A stretch of 16,741 nucleotides of DNA, taken from assembly GCA_910587335.1 (NCBI GenBank), contig CAJUMG010000008.1, forward strand, positions 1 through 16,741. Reading direction: 5' to 3'. This stretch comes from an uncultured Oscillospiraceae bacterium. GTDB lineage: Bacteria > Bacillota > Clostridia > Oscillospirales > Ruminococcaceae. Shown here piece by piece: positions 1 through 6,999 of the stretch (position 1 is the stretch's first letter; the number at the start of each line of letters is the position of its first letter). The position numbers and the translations under genes were made by a program. The notes under the pieces are model-generated. The model did not search any database. It saw only the letters and a list, made by a program, of their open reading frames with translations, and was not told where the DNA came from.

Positions 1-60
1 ACCCATGCAGAAACTAAACCGCATAGGTGTTTTGATAAAATATAGAATTATAATTGCACG

Positions 61-171
61 CTAAATGAGTAAATAGTTCATATTCATGGGCGGAATACTC
101 CCCGGCGGTGGACGGACTTTTTTTGACAGGTCAAAGACCGTCATACCTTGCCGGTATATCTTGTATTTCAT
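61..171 (-). CDS. Small hypothetical protein (36 aa), possibly truncated
   Basis: A 36-codon frame starts with ATG at 171 and ends with TAG at 61. An AGGAGG ribosome binding site lies at a good distance upstream, which is the main reason to believe it is translated. The product begins MKYKIYRQGMTVFDLSKK and ends in a proline-rich tail (RPPPGSIPP) followed by a short hydrophobic end. I do not recognise a family. The N-terminal half looks like ordinary protein sequence and the tail does not, so the gene may have been cut or frameshifted from a longer one. It lies downstream of the ABC operon on the same strand, after a probable terminator, so it may have its own promoter. It could also be a non-coding relic. 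Confidence 0.35.
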   Translation of the reverse strand: MKYKIYRQGMTVFDLSKKVRPPPGSIPPMNMNYLLI

Positions 172-194
172 GGCGGCTACCTCCTTCAGCCGCC
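172..194 (-). promoter_or_regulatory. Hairpin presenting the ribosome binding site of the 36-aa frame
   Basis: On the minus strand the arms GGCGGCT and AGCCGCC (188-194 and 172-178) are perfectly complementary and enclose a 9-nt loop, GAAGGAGGT, that contains the Shine-Dalgarno sequence. The 3' arm ends directly before the ATG at 171. This is seen directly. That the hairpin controls translation initiation is inference. Confidence 0.4.
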
Positions 195-197
195 GTA

Positions 198-230
198 TCT
201 TTAGAGAAAGGCAATCACTTCTTTAGAGAA
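198..230. repeat. Two direct repeats of TCTTTAGAGAA, 22 bp apart
   Basis: An 11-bp sequence, TCTTTAGAGAA, occurs at 198-208 and again at 220-230. The 22-bp period is close to two helical turns, so both copies face the same side of the DNA. They lie just upstream of the 36-aa frame when read on the minus strand and could be a binding site. The function is unknown. Confidence 0.4.
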
Positions 231-265
231 TAAAAAGAAACGGCGGCTTTTTTCTTTTGCCGTCG
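230..265 (-). terminator. Probable terminator of the FMN/ABC operon
   Basis: On the minus strand CGACGGC (265-259) pairs with GCCGCCG (247-241) with one A-C mismatch around an A-rich loop, and is followed by TTTCTTTTTA. It lies about 40 bp after the stop codon of the ABC ATPase. The mismatch and the long loop make it weaker than the other terminators in this window. Confidence 0.4.
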
Positions 266-303
266 TCCGGCAGATAGTTTTTTTTATTTGGTTAATGAAA
301 TAG

Positions 304-990
304 TTATGCAATCATTCCGTCACTCACTGTAATCATTCGACTGCTGCTCTTTGCGGCTTCCGGCGAATGAGTAACCATGATAATTGTCTGTCTGCTTTCC
401 CGGTTGATCTCCTGTAATAAATTCATAATGTCCGCCCCGGTGCGGCTGTCAAGGTTTCCTGTTGGTTCATCAGCAAACAGAATTTGCGGCTTGCCAATCA
501 ATGCGCGGGCGATTGCAACGCGCTGCTGCTGCCCGCCGGATAACTCGCGGGGTGTATGCTTTCTCCTGTCAGATAAACCGACAATTTCTAAAATATCCGT
601 CAGCGGCTTTTTATAGTCACGCATTTTCTTTCCGTCTAATAAAAGAGGAAGCATGATATTTTCCTCTACATTTAAGTTGGGGATAAGGTTATAAAACTGG
701 AAAACAAAACCTATATTCTGCCGCCTTATCCGGCTCATTTTTTCATCACCCAATTTAGATATATCTATGCCATTCATAAAGACAGCCCCGCTTGTCGGCG
801 TATCAAGACCGCCAAGAATATAGAGCAGCGTACTTTTACCGGAACCGGATTGTCCCATGATAGAAACAAATTCTCCCTGTGAAACTTTCAAAGAGATACT
901 TTTCAATACCCTTGTTCTGGTATCGCCAAGCTGAAAGTCTTTTACAATGTTTTTTCCCTCAATAGCGGCTTTTTCTGTTAATTCTCTCAT
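304..990 (-). CDS. ABC transporter ATP-binding protein (MacB/LolD-type)
   Basis: Cytoplasmic ATPase of 228 aa that powers the FtsX-type permease encoded just upstream. All ABC motifs are present: Walker A GQSGSGKST (46-54), Q-loop glutamine 98 in GFVFQ, signature LSGGQQQR (150-157), Walker B ILFADEP with catalytic Glu175, and the H-loop His208 in MVTHS. Its length and the NLDSRTG D-loop are typical of the MacB/LolD/SalX group, which works by mechanotransmission or export rather than by import. The ATG at 990 follows AAGGAGG, which overlaps the stop codon of the permease, so the two are translated together. It is the last gene of the FMN-protein/permease/ATPase operon. In Firmicutes such pairs next to a VanRS-like two-component system often give resistance to peptides or export small molecules. 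The actual substrate cannot be read here. Confidence 0.93.
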   Translation of the reverse strand: MRELTEKAAIEGKNIVKDFQLGDTRTRVLKSISLKVSQGEFVSIMGQSGSGKSTLLYILGGLDTPTSGAVFMNGIDISKLGDEKMSRIRRQNIGFVFQFYNLIPNLNVEENIMLPLLLDGKKMRDYKKPLTDILEIVGLSDRRKHTPRELSGGQQQRVAIARALIGKPQILFADEPTGNLDSRTGADIMNLLQEINRESRQTIIMVTHSPEAAKSSSRMITVSDGMIA

Positions 991-1004
991 TTGGCAATGC
1001 CTCC

Positions 1005-3482
1005 TTATTCAAATTTAATTTCTTCTACAAGTCTCATGTTGCGGCTCTTTATGATTGGCACAATAGAGCCAAGCAGCGTAATAAAAATCCCTAATCCACC
1101 TGCGGCAAAAAACGTCCATAAATCCAGTTCCGGCAACATAGAAATTTTGGGTGCTGCTACAAGGAAAATCGTCTGAATTTCCATGTATGAAACAAAAATG
1201 GCGATTACTGCACCGATTAACCCACAGGAAAAACCCTCGATCAACGTCATTTTTCTGTTTTGACGATTAGATAGTCCAATGGATTTATACATGGCAATCG
1301 TGCGCCGTTTCTGCATATAGTTAATTAAAAGATTGTTGATAACGCCAACAGTTGCAAGCAACAGGATAAAATAGGTCATGGTGTGCATTGGTTCTAAAAA
1401 TGCGCCGACAGTTGCAAGCGCGTCTGAATTAAATTCCTCTACGGTGCGGCTCCAATTTGATGTTTCCCCAAACAAAGCCCGTATCTGTACCATAATCGCG
1501 TCGGGATCTGCGGCTGTATAAGCTAAAAAGTCATAGGCTGCCGCCCCAAAGTCGGAAACGGCGTAGAAAGCGGGTATAACAGCTTCTACGTCAGTTGCCC
1601 TTGATTTGAAACTGCCAACAATGATATAAGAGCTTCCCTCTGTCCCATTTGAGAGAATGATTTCGTCCCCGATAGAAAATCCTGTACGTTCCAAACACCC
1701 CTCACTTAAAATGACAGAACGCTCTTTGCGCTGAAAGGAAGCCGCAGCCTGTTCTAAAAAACGGTTATTCGTATAATGCAGTGCCAACATGGAACTGTAC
1801 CATTCTAAGTTGTCTGTACCCTCTAATCGGGAAAGTGTGGTACTGTCTGTTTTTATGGTATTCTCAAATACATAGACAGGAAGCACTTTATCAATACCCT
1901 CCATTTTTTCCACCTGTTCTACAAATTCCGGCTCCATGCGCCCGTCTGCAAAGCCTTGAAGCTTTGCGCCATGAAAAACGTCGCTGATATAGGTCGTCAC
2001 AAAATTTCCAACAACACTGATCGCAATGATCGCTGATATGCTGATAAACAACAGTGTTATGTTTTGTGTCATGTTTTTGTTGTCTTTCATGTTACGGGCG
2101 GCAATCCTGCCCTCGTTCCCGGCTACCACGCCATAAAAACGTTCCAACCCCGCACCCGCAATATTGGTGAAGATTGGTATTACAAGAATTGTTGCCGCAA
2201 TCAGTCCCAATAGAGAAAAACCCCCTGCAAGATAGAGCATATTGCCTGACGCAAAATACGGCAATAATGCCGATACAGCAAACAACACAATTCCCATTCC
2301 AACAATCAAAGGACGTGGAATGTGCCGTTCTTCTACTGTTCCTAAGACAACATCTTTTATCGGCAAGCGGCTTGCCTTGCGGACTGGAAGCCATGCAGAA
2401 AGTAAAGATACGATTACAGCAACGGCAAAGGAGAGGAAAACTCCGGGGAGAGAAATCATAACAGGGATTTCTATTCCCTGTGAGAGTGTCTTTCCCATTC
2501 CCTGCAAAATGGTTTTTAATACTAAGATACCAACAGGAATACCGATCAGCCCACCCATGCACCCATAAAACAGGCTTTCCAAAAGCAGAATACGGGTCAC
2601 GGCGCATTTCGTTGCGCCGATACTGCGAAATGTGCCTATGATTGGTAAGCGGTCTAAAGTAATGACTTTATAGCTGCTGTAAATGATAAAAACACTCATA
2701 GTCAGAGAAAAAAAGCTGATAAGAAAAAACGGCATGGATTTTTGTTTTGCGTCGGCGGCTATCTGCATTTCATTTACAATCGCTGATACCCGGTATTTTT
2801 CTGTATCAAGAGTGCTTCGCAATTCAGAGATCAGATCGTTTATGGAAGTATATCCCACAGCTTCGATTAGAATTTCACTGTAACCGTCGTCCTGCCCTAA
2901 AATTTCTTTTAAGGTTTCTAAAGGCAACAGGGCAGTCGCTCCCCTTGTGTGACGCAGGAAAACGGTATCATAAGTAGCGATTTCTAGCACTTCAAAATCT
3001 ATGGGCGAACCATTTACCTGTAATGTAATGGTATCGCCTTTTTCTATTCCATACTTTGATGTAAACCTGTCCGGCAGAATAACCTGATAGCCTGCAAAGT
3101 TTGTTATCTCACCGCCATTTTGCAGCCGCGGTTTGTTCATTTGATTTAATACGTCCATATCTGCGGCAAGCAGATCAACGGTTTCATAATATCCGTTTTC
3201 ATGGTAAAGGGAAGTTCCCTCTAAGATTCCCATTTTTGCCTTTATGACAGACAGGGCGGGAATATCGTCTAAATCTATACCGCCCTCTACATTCTGCACG
3301 GAAACACTGGCACTTCCTGCCATACCACGCGCCATTTTCCGCTGTGCGCTTTCATAAGACACACCAATAGAAAAGGACACAAACAGTAGCATAGCAGACA
3401 GAAGTATTGACAGAAGCATAACAGCCGTTCGCGCTTTGCGTTCCTGTATGTTTGTTATTATATACTTTAGAATGATTTTCAA
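1005..3482 (-). CDS. ABC transporter permease, FtsX/MacB-like, duplicated domain (825 aa)
   Basis: Integral membrane subunit partnered with the ATPase downstream (14-bp gap). A transmembrane helix at about 19-40 is followed by a large extracellular MacB-type domain (about 45-250). Then comes an FtsX core with several helices (about 255-440), containing the typical stretch around RSIGATKCAVTRILLLES. After a second extracellular domain (about 490-690) a second FtsX core (about 695-820) has the related motif YKSIGLSNRQNRK. This two-copy layout is the usual one for about 800-aa permeases of this family. The frame opens with TTG at 3482, with AGGTG at a suitable distance upstream and no better ATG nearby, so I accept TTG. 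The family exports or senses peptides and lipids, and no substrate can be assigned. The gene is intact, unlike the kinase upstream. Confidence 0.9.
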   Translation of the reverse strand: MKIILKYIITNIQERKARTAVMLLSILLSAMLLFVSFSIGVSYESAQRKMARGMAGSASVSVQNVEGGIDLDDIPALSVIKAKMGILEGTSLYHENGYYETVDLLAADMDVLNQMNKPRLQNGGEITNFAGYQVILPDRFTSKYGIEKGDTITLQVNGSPIDFEVLEIATYDTVFLRHTRGATALLPLETLKEILGQDDGYSEILIEAVGYTSINDLISELRSTLDTEKYRVSAIVNEMQIAADAKQKSMPFFLISFFSLTMSVFIIYSSYKVITLDRLPIIGTFRSIGATKCAVTRILLLESLFYGCMGGLIGIPVGILVLKTILQGMGKTLSQGIEIPVMISLPGVFLSFAVAVIVSLLSAWLPVRKASRLPIKDVVLGTVEERHIPRPLIVGMGIVLFAVSALLPYFASGNMLYLAGGFSLLGLIAATILVIPIFTNIAGAGLERFYGVVAGNEGRIAARNMKDNKNMTQNITLLFISISAIIAISVVGNFVTTYISDVFHGAKLQGFADGRMEPEFVEQVEKMEGIDKVLPVYVFENTIKTDSTTLSRLEGTDNLEWYSSMLALHYTNNRFLEQAAASFQRKERSVILSEGCLERTGFSIGDEIILSNGTEGSSYIIVGSFKSRATDVEAVIPAFYAVSDFGAAAYDFLAYTAADPDAIMVQIRALFGETSNWSRTVEEFNSDALATVGAFLEPMHTMTYFILLLATVGVINNLLINYMQKRRTIAMYKSIGLSNRQNRKMTLIEGFSCGLIGAVIAIFVSYMEIQTIFLVAAPKISMLPELDLWTFFAAGGLGIFITLLGSIVPIIKSRNMRLVEEIKFE

Positions 3483-3504
3483 ATTTACACCTACTTTCTA
3501 TGCG

Positions 3505-3876
3505 CTATTTCAAGGCATTTTCGATTGCTTTCAAAACGGTATGACTGGTAAATGTCGCGCCGGATATTGCGTCAACCTCTAATATCTGTCTGTCGCATAC
3601 TTCTCCGGCAATTTTTTCAGCCTGTCCCATGTAAGAAGCCTTATGTTCTAATATTTCAATGTCCGTTATTTCATGGTTCTGTACGCGGACTTTGACAACG
3701 GCTATTAAAATTTTGTTTTGGCACACACCTATATATTCACCGTCTGCCACTGTGTTTAAGTCCACTGTGCCGATCTCCAAAGTTTGTGGGCGCAGTAGCA
3801 AGGCAAAAATGGCAAAGCACACAAAAGCCGTAATCAATATAGCTGCTCCAAATGAAAATACCTTTTTTATGTTCAT
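3505..3876 (-). CDS. Membrane-anchored FMN-binding domain protein (123 aa)
   Basis: Small protein with one N-terminal membrane helix (about 8-28) and an extracytoplasmic FMN-binding domain of the NqrC/RnfG type (about 45-123). The key sequence is DAISGATFTS at 102-111. It matches the flavinylation motif in which ApbE-type transferases attach FMN through a phosphodiester bond to a threonine, here most likely Thr108. The domain is compact and close to a minimal FMN_bind unit. The ATG at 3876 has a strong AAGGAGGT site. It is the first gene of an operon with the ABC permease (22-bp gap) and ATPase. This suggests that extracellular redox chemistry or flavin-dependent electron delivery is linked to the transporter, which is inference. 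No apbE gene is in the window, so attachment would depend on an enzyme encoded elsewhere. Confidence 0.88.
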   Translation of the reverse strand: MNIKKVFSFGAAILITAFVCFAIFALLLRPQTLEIGTVDLNTVADGEYIGVCQNKILIAVVKVRVQNHEITDIEILEHKASYMGQAEKIAGEVCDRQILEVDAISGATFTSHTVLKAIENALK

Positions 3877-3891
3877 ATTCCACCTCCTTAC

Positions 3892-3946
3892 CTACAATAA
3901 AAAAGGTTGACCGTTACTACATTTCACATAGTAGATGGTCAACCTT
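3892..3946 (-). terminator. Intrinsic terminator after the histidine kinase
   Basis: On the minus strand AAGGTTGACC (3946-3937) is perfectly complementary to GGTCAACCTT (3912-3903). There is further partial pairing (CTAC/GTAG) inside, and TTTTTTATTG follows. It lies between the kinase stop codon and the FMN-protein ribosome binding site, so it should stop most read-through from the regulator operon. Confidence 0.75.
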
Positions 3947-3981
3947 AATCTCATTTTCATTCTATCTTAATTAACCTTAAT
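3914..3981 (-). promoter_or_regulatory. Candidate response-regulator-controlled promoter of the FMN/ABC operon
   Basis: On the minus strand the hexamer ATTAAG occurs three times, starting at 3981, 3971 and 3949, with spacings of 10 and 22 bp (one and two helical turns). The last copy runs into TTGACC (3942-3937), a good -35 box. After a 17-bp spacer comes TAGTAA (3919-3914), a poor -10. A strong -35 with a weak -10 and upstream repeats fits activation by an OmpR-type regulator. The first repeat overlaps the end of the kinase gene. Direct evidence is limited to the repeats and boxes; that the neighbouring regulator binds here is inference. Confidence 0.5.
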
Positions 3982-5416
3982 CGCTGGGAAAGCAAATAAG
4001 AAAAGCGGTTCCGACTCCGGGACTGCTGGTAACAGAAATGGTACCTCCATGAAGTTCTATTATGCTTTTTGCAATCGCCAGCCCTAAGCCTGTTCCCTCG
4101 GTTTTGCTCTCTGTATTTGTTCCCCGGTAATATCGGTCAAATAATCGGTCTGTTTCTTCCACACTCATTCCTTTTCCATTATCTGATATGGTTATATTCA
4201 CCAAACATTCAGAAACGGCAATTTGTACGGTTACTTCCGTATCTTTGCCGCCATGCACAAAAGCATTGATAATCAGATTTTGAAAGGTACGTGTGAGAAG
4301 TTTTTTATCAAACGAAAGCATAACCATTTCGTCTGCAATATGATCGCTGCACTGAAAATAAATCGTGCGTTTTTCGTATTCGGGGCAGTTCAGAATATCA
4401 ATGGATAATTCCCGTAAAAAGCGGACAATATTCTGTTCCTGTCTGTTGACTGGCAGCATATTATTTTCTAATTGCCATGTTAATTTTAAGTCGTCAATCA
4501 GATTTTCCATATATGCTGCATTTTTAAGCATTATTTCTGCATATTTCCTATATTGAAGCGTTGATTTCTCTGTATCATCACATAAAATTTCCGCATATCC
4601 TTTTATTGGGGACAAGGGGGTTTTTAAGTCATGGGTAATATTAGAAATCCATTCCCGGCGCATAGTTTCCGTTTTTTCACGCAGATGGTCGCTCGCTCTT
4701 ATTTCCCCGTCTAATTCATTCAAGCTATTATATAAATCACGAAATACGCCCTTTTTTTGACGGGCAGATAACAGCGTCCCGAAATACTCCGAATGGAAGC
4801 TGATAATCTGCTGATCGCTTTTGTTATAAACAGCCCGTAGCCCAACCCTAAGAAAAGGGCTGTTGATAATAAAATGCTGATAATGAAAATAATGAATTTT
4901 TTTCCGCCTGCAAATCGTTCTCCATTTAAGTACATGGTTATTTTTTGAATATTCATAGGGAAGTACAGAACATAGGCATAGTCCTTTTCGTTTCCTGTTA
5001 TAACACCAATAAAAGCAGTCCAATTTTTCGTACTTGCAAGCTCCCTGTCAAAGTGTCCCGTCTGATAAAGCAGCAAAAGTTCCGTATTTAGAATAATAGT
5101 CCTGTGCATGATCCGGCTTTTGATACGCATACACTTCATTTCCGGCAGTATCTAAAATTTGCAGCCCGACATGGGTTTCCTGTAATAATTCAATTCCTGT
5201 TTGTTTTATTTGAGGGCTGTTGTTTACAAAAATAATGTATTCTGAAAATTCCTGTGTAAAAATTTTAGGCTGGTCGCTGCGGACAGTTTTACCGTTTGGA
5301 TTTGTTGTAGTAATGAGCATGACTAAAAGGCAGCATACGGCAATGAGGGTTCCTAAAAGTGACAGGAAAAATATCAAATAAATATGAAAAATAGTACGGT
5401 AGCCGGATTGTTTCAT
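3977..5416 (-). pseudogene. Sensor histidine kinase interrupted by two compensating frameshifts
   Basis: The three reading frames join into one kinase of about 479 aa. Frame one (from ATG 5416) encodes a membrane helix (about 8-36) and the start of an extracellular sensor domain. Frame two encodes the rest of the sensor, a second membrane helix and a HAMP-like linker. Frame three encodes the catalytic core: H-box ITHDLKTPLSPIKG (His codon at 4631-4633), N-box NLIINAFVHGG, G1 box DNGKGMS and G2 box GTGLGLAIAKS. The first shift is an extra base in the TTT at 5087-5089; removing it reads YYSNTELLLLYQTG. The second is a missing base in the T7 run at 4752-4758; restoring it reads PVKKKGVFRDLYNSLNELD. 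The ATG directly follows the regulator's stop codon, so the pair is translationally coupled. As written, the sensor is separated from the kinase core. The alternatives are sequencing error or slippage on the homopolymer. Confidence 0.85.
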
Positions 5417-6121
5417 TTAATCAGTCCTTTTCTTTAATTTATATCCCAAACCTTTTATCGTAATCAGTTGTTTTGGGGCAGACGGAGTATCTTCAATCTT
5501 TTCTCTGATATGGCGGATATGCACCATGATTGTATTATCACAAATACTGCTGTATTCGCCCCACACCTGTTCATATAACCGTTCTTTGCTGATGATCTTA
5601 TCTGCATTTTGCATGAGATAGGATAATAATAAAAACTCGCGTCCCGTCAGTGGGGTTTCCTGCCCTTTTTTATAAATCCGGCAGCTTTCCTTATCAAGTG
5701 TAAGGAAGCCAGCGGTCAATAAATGGTTCAAATCAATGCTTTTATCAGACTGATATTGCTGGCGGCGAAGCTGTGCTTTGACACGATAAACAATTTCCCG
5801 TGGACTGAAAGGCTTTGTAATGTAATCATCACCCCCACTGGAAAGCCCAAGTATCTTGTCAATATCATCATTCCTCGAAGATAGGAACAGGATAGAACAG
5901 ATCGAAAATTCCCTAATCTGTTTACATACCTCGATTCCGTCAATATCCGGCAGCATAATATCCAATATGATTACGTCCGGCTGATATTCTCTGCATATCT
6001 GAATTGCGTCCAGTCCTGTGTATGCTTTTTGAATATCTACAAAGTTGTCCTGACGTAATGCTTCTTCTATCAAATCAGAAATGTCTTTTTCGTCGTCTAC
6101 TAATAAGATTTTACTGTTCAT
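5417..6121 (-). CDS. OmpR/PhoB-type response regulator (VanR-like)
   Basis: Two-component response regulator of 234 aa from the ATG at 6121. A GTG nine bases upstream (6130) is an alternative start. The receiver domain (about 3-117) has the acidic pair in VDDEKD (Asp9, Asp10), the phosphorylation site Asp54 in IILDIMLP, the switch serines in LFLSSR and the conserved Lys103 in ITKPF. The winged-helix DNA-binding domain fills the C-terminal half (about 135-232), with TGREFLLLSYL at its start and ending near GLGYKLKK. It overlaps the upstream HTH gene by 11 nt, and its stop codon abuts the kinase ATG, so all three are one operon. It most likely controls the FMN-protein/ABC operon that follows, through the ATTAAG repeats at 3949-3981. 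That target is inference. Confidence 0.93.
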   Translation of the reverse strand: MNSKILLVDDEKDISDLIEEALRQDNFVDIQKAYTGLDAIQICREYQPDVIILDIMLPDIDGIEVCKQIREFSICSILFLSSRNDDIDKILGLSSGGDDYITKPFSPREIVYRVKAQLRRQQYQSDKSIDLNHLLTAGFLTLDKESCRIYKKGQETPLTGREFLLLSYLMQNADKIISKERLYEQVWGEYSSICDNTIMVHIRHIREKIEDTPSAPKQLITIKGLGYKLKKRTD

Positions 6122-6305
6122 AGTTTGCACCGTCTTTCCGTTTTTTCCTTTTATCTATAGGTTTCTCCGCGTCCTTTGGTATTAACCACATACGGCTGAA
6201 CTTTGCTATACCCGGTATGCGGTTTTCTTCACATAACTTCTGTACTCGTCTTTCCGAAATGCCCCATTTTTTCGCTGCTTCCGGGGCAGAAATAAACTCT
6301 AACAT
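6111..6305 (-). CDS. Small helix-turn-helix DNA-binding protein (excisionase-like)
   Basis: A 64-aa protein that is nearly all one helix-turn-helix domain. The segment ISAPEAAKKWGISERRVQKL (about 5-24) is the helix-turn-helix, and NRIPGIAKFSRMWLIPKDAEKP (about 29-50, written here as two parts: NRIPGIAKF and SRMWLIPKDAEKP) is the beta-wing seen in MerR-like and excisionase-like domains. The tail is lysine-rich. An AAAGGAGA site precedes the ATG at 6305. It is the first gene of the operon with the response regulator and overlaps it by 11 nt. Proteins of this kind are common on conjugative elements of gut Firmicutes, sometimes next to VanRS-like systems. It may autoregulate the operon or act as a recombination directionality factor. 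No integrase is present to support the second role. Confidence 0.8.
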   Translation of the reverse strand: MLEFISAPEAAKKWGISERRVQKLCEENRIPGIAKFSRMWLIPKDAEKPIDKRKKRKDGANYEQ

Positions 6306-6340
6306 TTTTATTCTCCTTTTCTCTAAGTTCTGTCAGTATA

Positions 6341-6370
6341 ATTATATACGGTTAGCCGAATGAAAATAAG
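6341..6370 (-). promoter_or_regulatory. Probable promoter of the HTH/regulator/kinase operon
   Basis: A perfect -10 box TATAAT (6346-6341 on the minus strand) lies 35 bp before the HTH start codon. At 17-bp spacing the -35 position reads TTATTT, a weak match, which suggests help from an activator. The surrounding GTATATAATTATAC is partly palindromic. Confidence 0.45.
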
Positions 6371-6737
6371 ACTTCTGCGTTAGATTTAAGGAATTTGTTC
6401 TGTGCAGTGAGAAGATTTTCAAAAAGGGTTTGGGATACTTCCCAACAAGCAGAATCCGTCCGCAAGCCGCAGGTGAAATCGGGCGGATTTACGGAAAAGG
6501 GTACTCTTTTCCTATGCTTGCTCCAAAACTTATTTTTCTTTTTACAAGGCAGAACCACATTTTATATTCTTTATGAAAAATCATAACCGCTAATCTCCTT
6601 GCTGGTTTCTGATAAGTTTCAAGCTGGCTTTGTATGCCGCTTCTTTTCGCTTCCGTTCCCTCTGCCGGAAAGGATAGGAATGGAATGGATAATTGATAGA
6701 ATCAGTATTTCACTTATCGTTACTCTATATATCTTTA

Positions 6738-6986
6738 TTTAATTGCATTGGATTTTCCTACGTAGGTTTTTCCAACGTTGGATAATCTAATGTTGGTAAA
6801 TCCAACACAGGCAGTTGAAAATGTAGAGCCGCTGTATATCGCACTTGGAAAGCTGTTTCTGTGCTGGTACTCTTTTTGGGGATAGATTGTTACGCAATAG
6901 AAGCCTTTTTCCCATTGATTTAAGCGGCTTGTAGACGCAAAAAGAGCAGAGGTAAGGGAATTATACTCTATACCCTGAAAATGACT
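6738..6986 (-). pseudogene. Stop-free 83-codon remnant with VG-N/K repeats, possibly a replication-initiator linker
   Basis: The minus strand is open for 83 codons with no start codon. Near its end it encodes a repetitive peptide, VGFTNIRLSNVGKTYVGKSN, before TAA at 6735. Past that stop the same frame soon gives more protein-like sequence (for example FPAEGTEAKRSGIQSQLETY). Repetitive low-complexity linkers like this occur in RepA-type initiators of conjugative elements, recalled from memory and not tested. The repeats could equally be palindromic binding sites that happen to be open. Low confidence. Confidence 0.2.
6757..6807. repeat. Cluster of three palindromes (ACGT/CCAAC dyads)
   Basis: Three dyads follow one another: CCTACGTAGG (6757-6766), TCCAACGTTGGA (6771-6782) and TGTTGG-TAAAT-CCAACA (6791-6807). 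The first two are perfect palindromes. The half-site TCCAAC recurs. They may be protein-binding sites in the element flank, for example for the HTH protein. Confidence 0.6.
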
Positions 6987-6999
6987 CTATTGCGTAACA
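6888..6999. repeat. Perfect 13-bp inverted repeat spanning 112 bp
   Basis: TGTTACGCAATAG at 6888-6900 is exactly repeated in inverted orientation as CTATTGCGTAACA at 6987-6999. The 86 bp between them encode nothing recognisable. No clear target-site duplication flanks the pair. The arrangement resembles a tiny non-autonomous element or a recombinase-site pair, but neither is proved. Confidence 0.6.

Noticed and set aside
2092..2607. A 171-codon frame on the same strand inside the permease
   Set aside because: It is an alternative frame of the intact FtsX-type permease and is cysteine- and arginine-rich nonsense.
4752..4758. Programmed -1 ribosomal frameshift at the A-run of the kinase
   Set aside because: The phase of the run does not match a canonical X XXY YYZ slippery heptamer, and the second shift at 5087-5089 has no slippery sequence. 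Pseudogene, slippage or sequencing error fits better.
4720..5139. Three separate proteins in the kinase region (two short ones and a 348-aa one)
   Set aside because: Their sequences join into one histidine kinase once two single-base shifts are allowed, and the start segments of the second and third frames are out-of-frame readings of the kinase.
6493..6512. Hairpin GGAAAAG/CTTTTCC as a terminator
   Set aside because: The stem is short and AT-rich and neither strand has a following T run.
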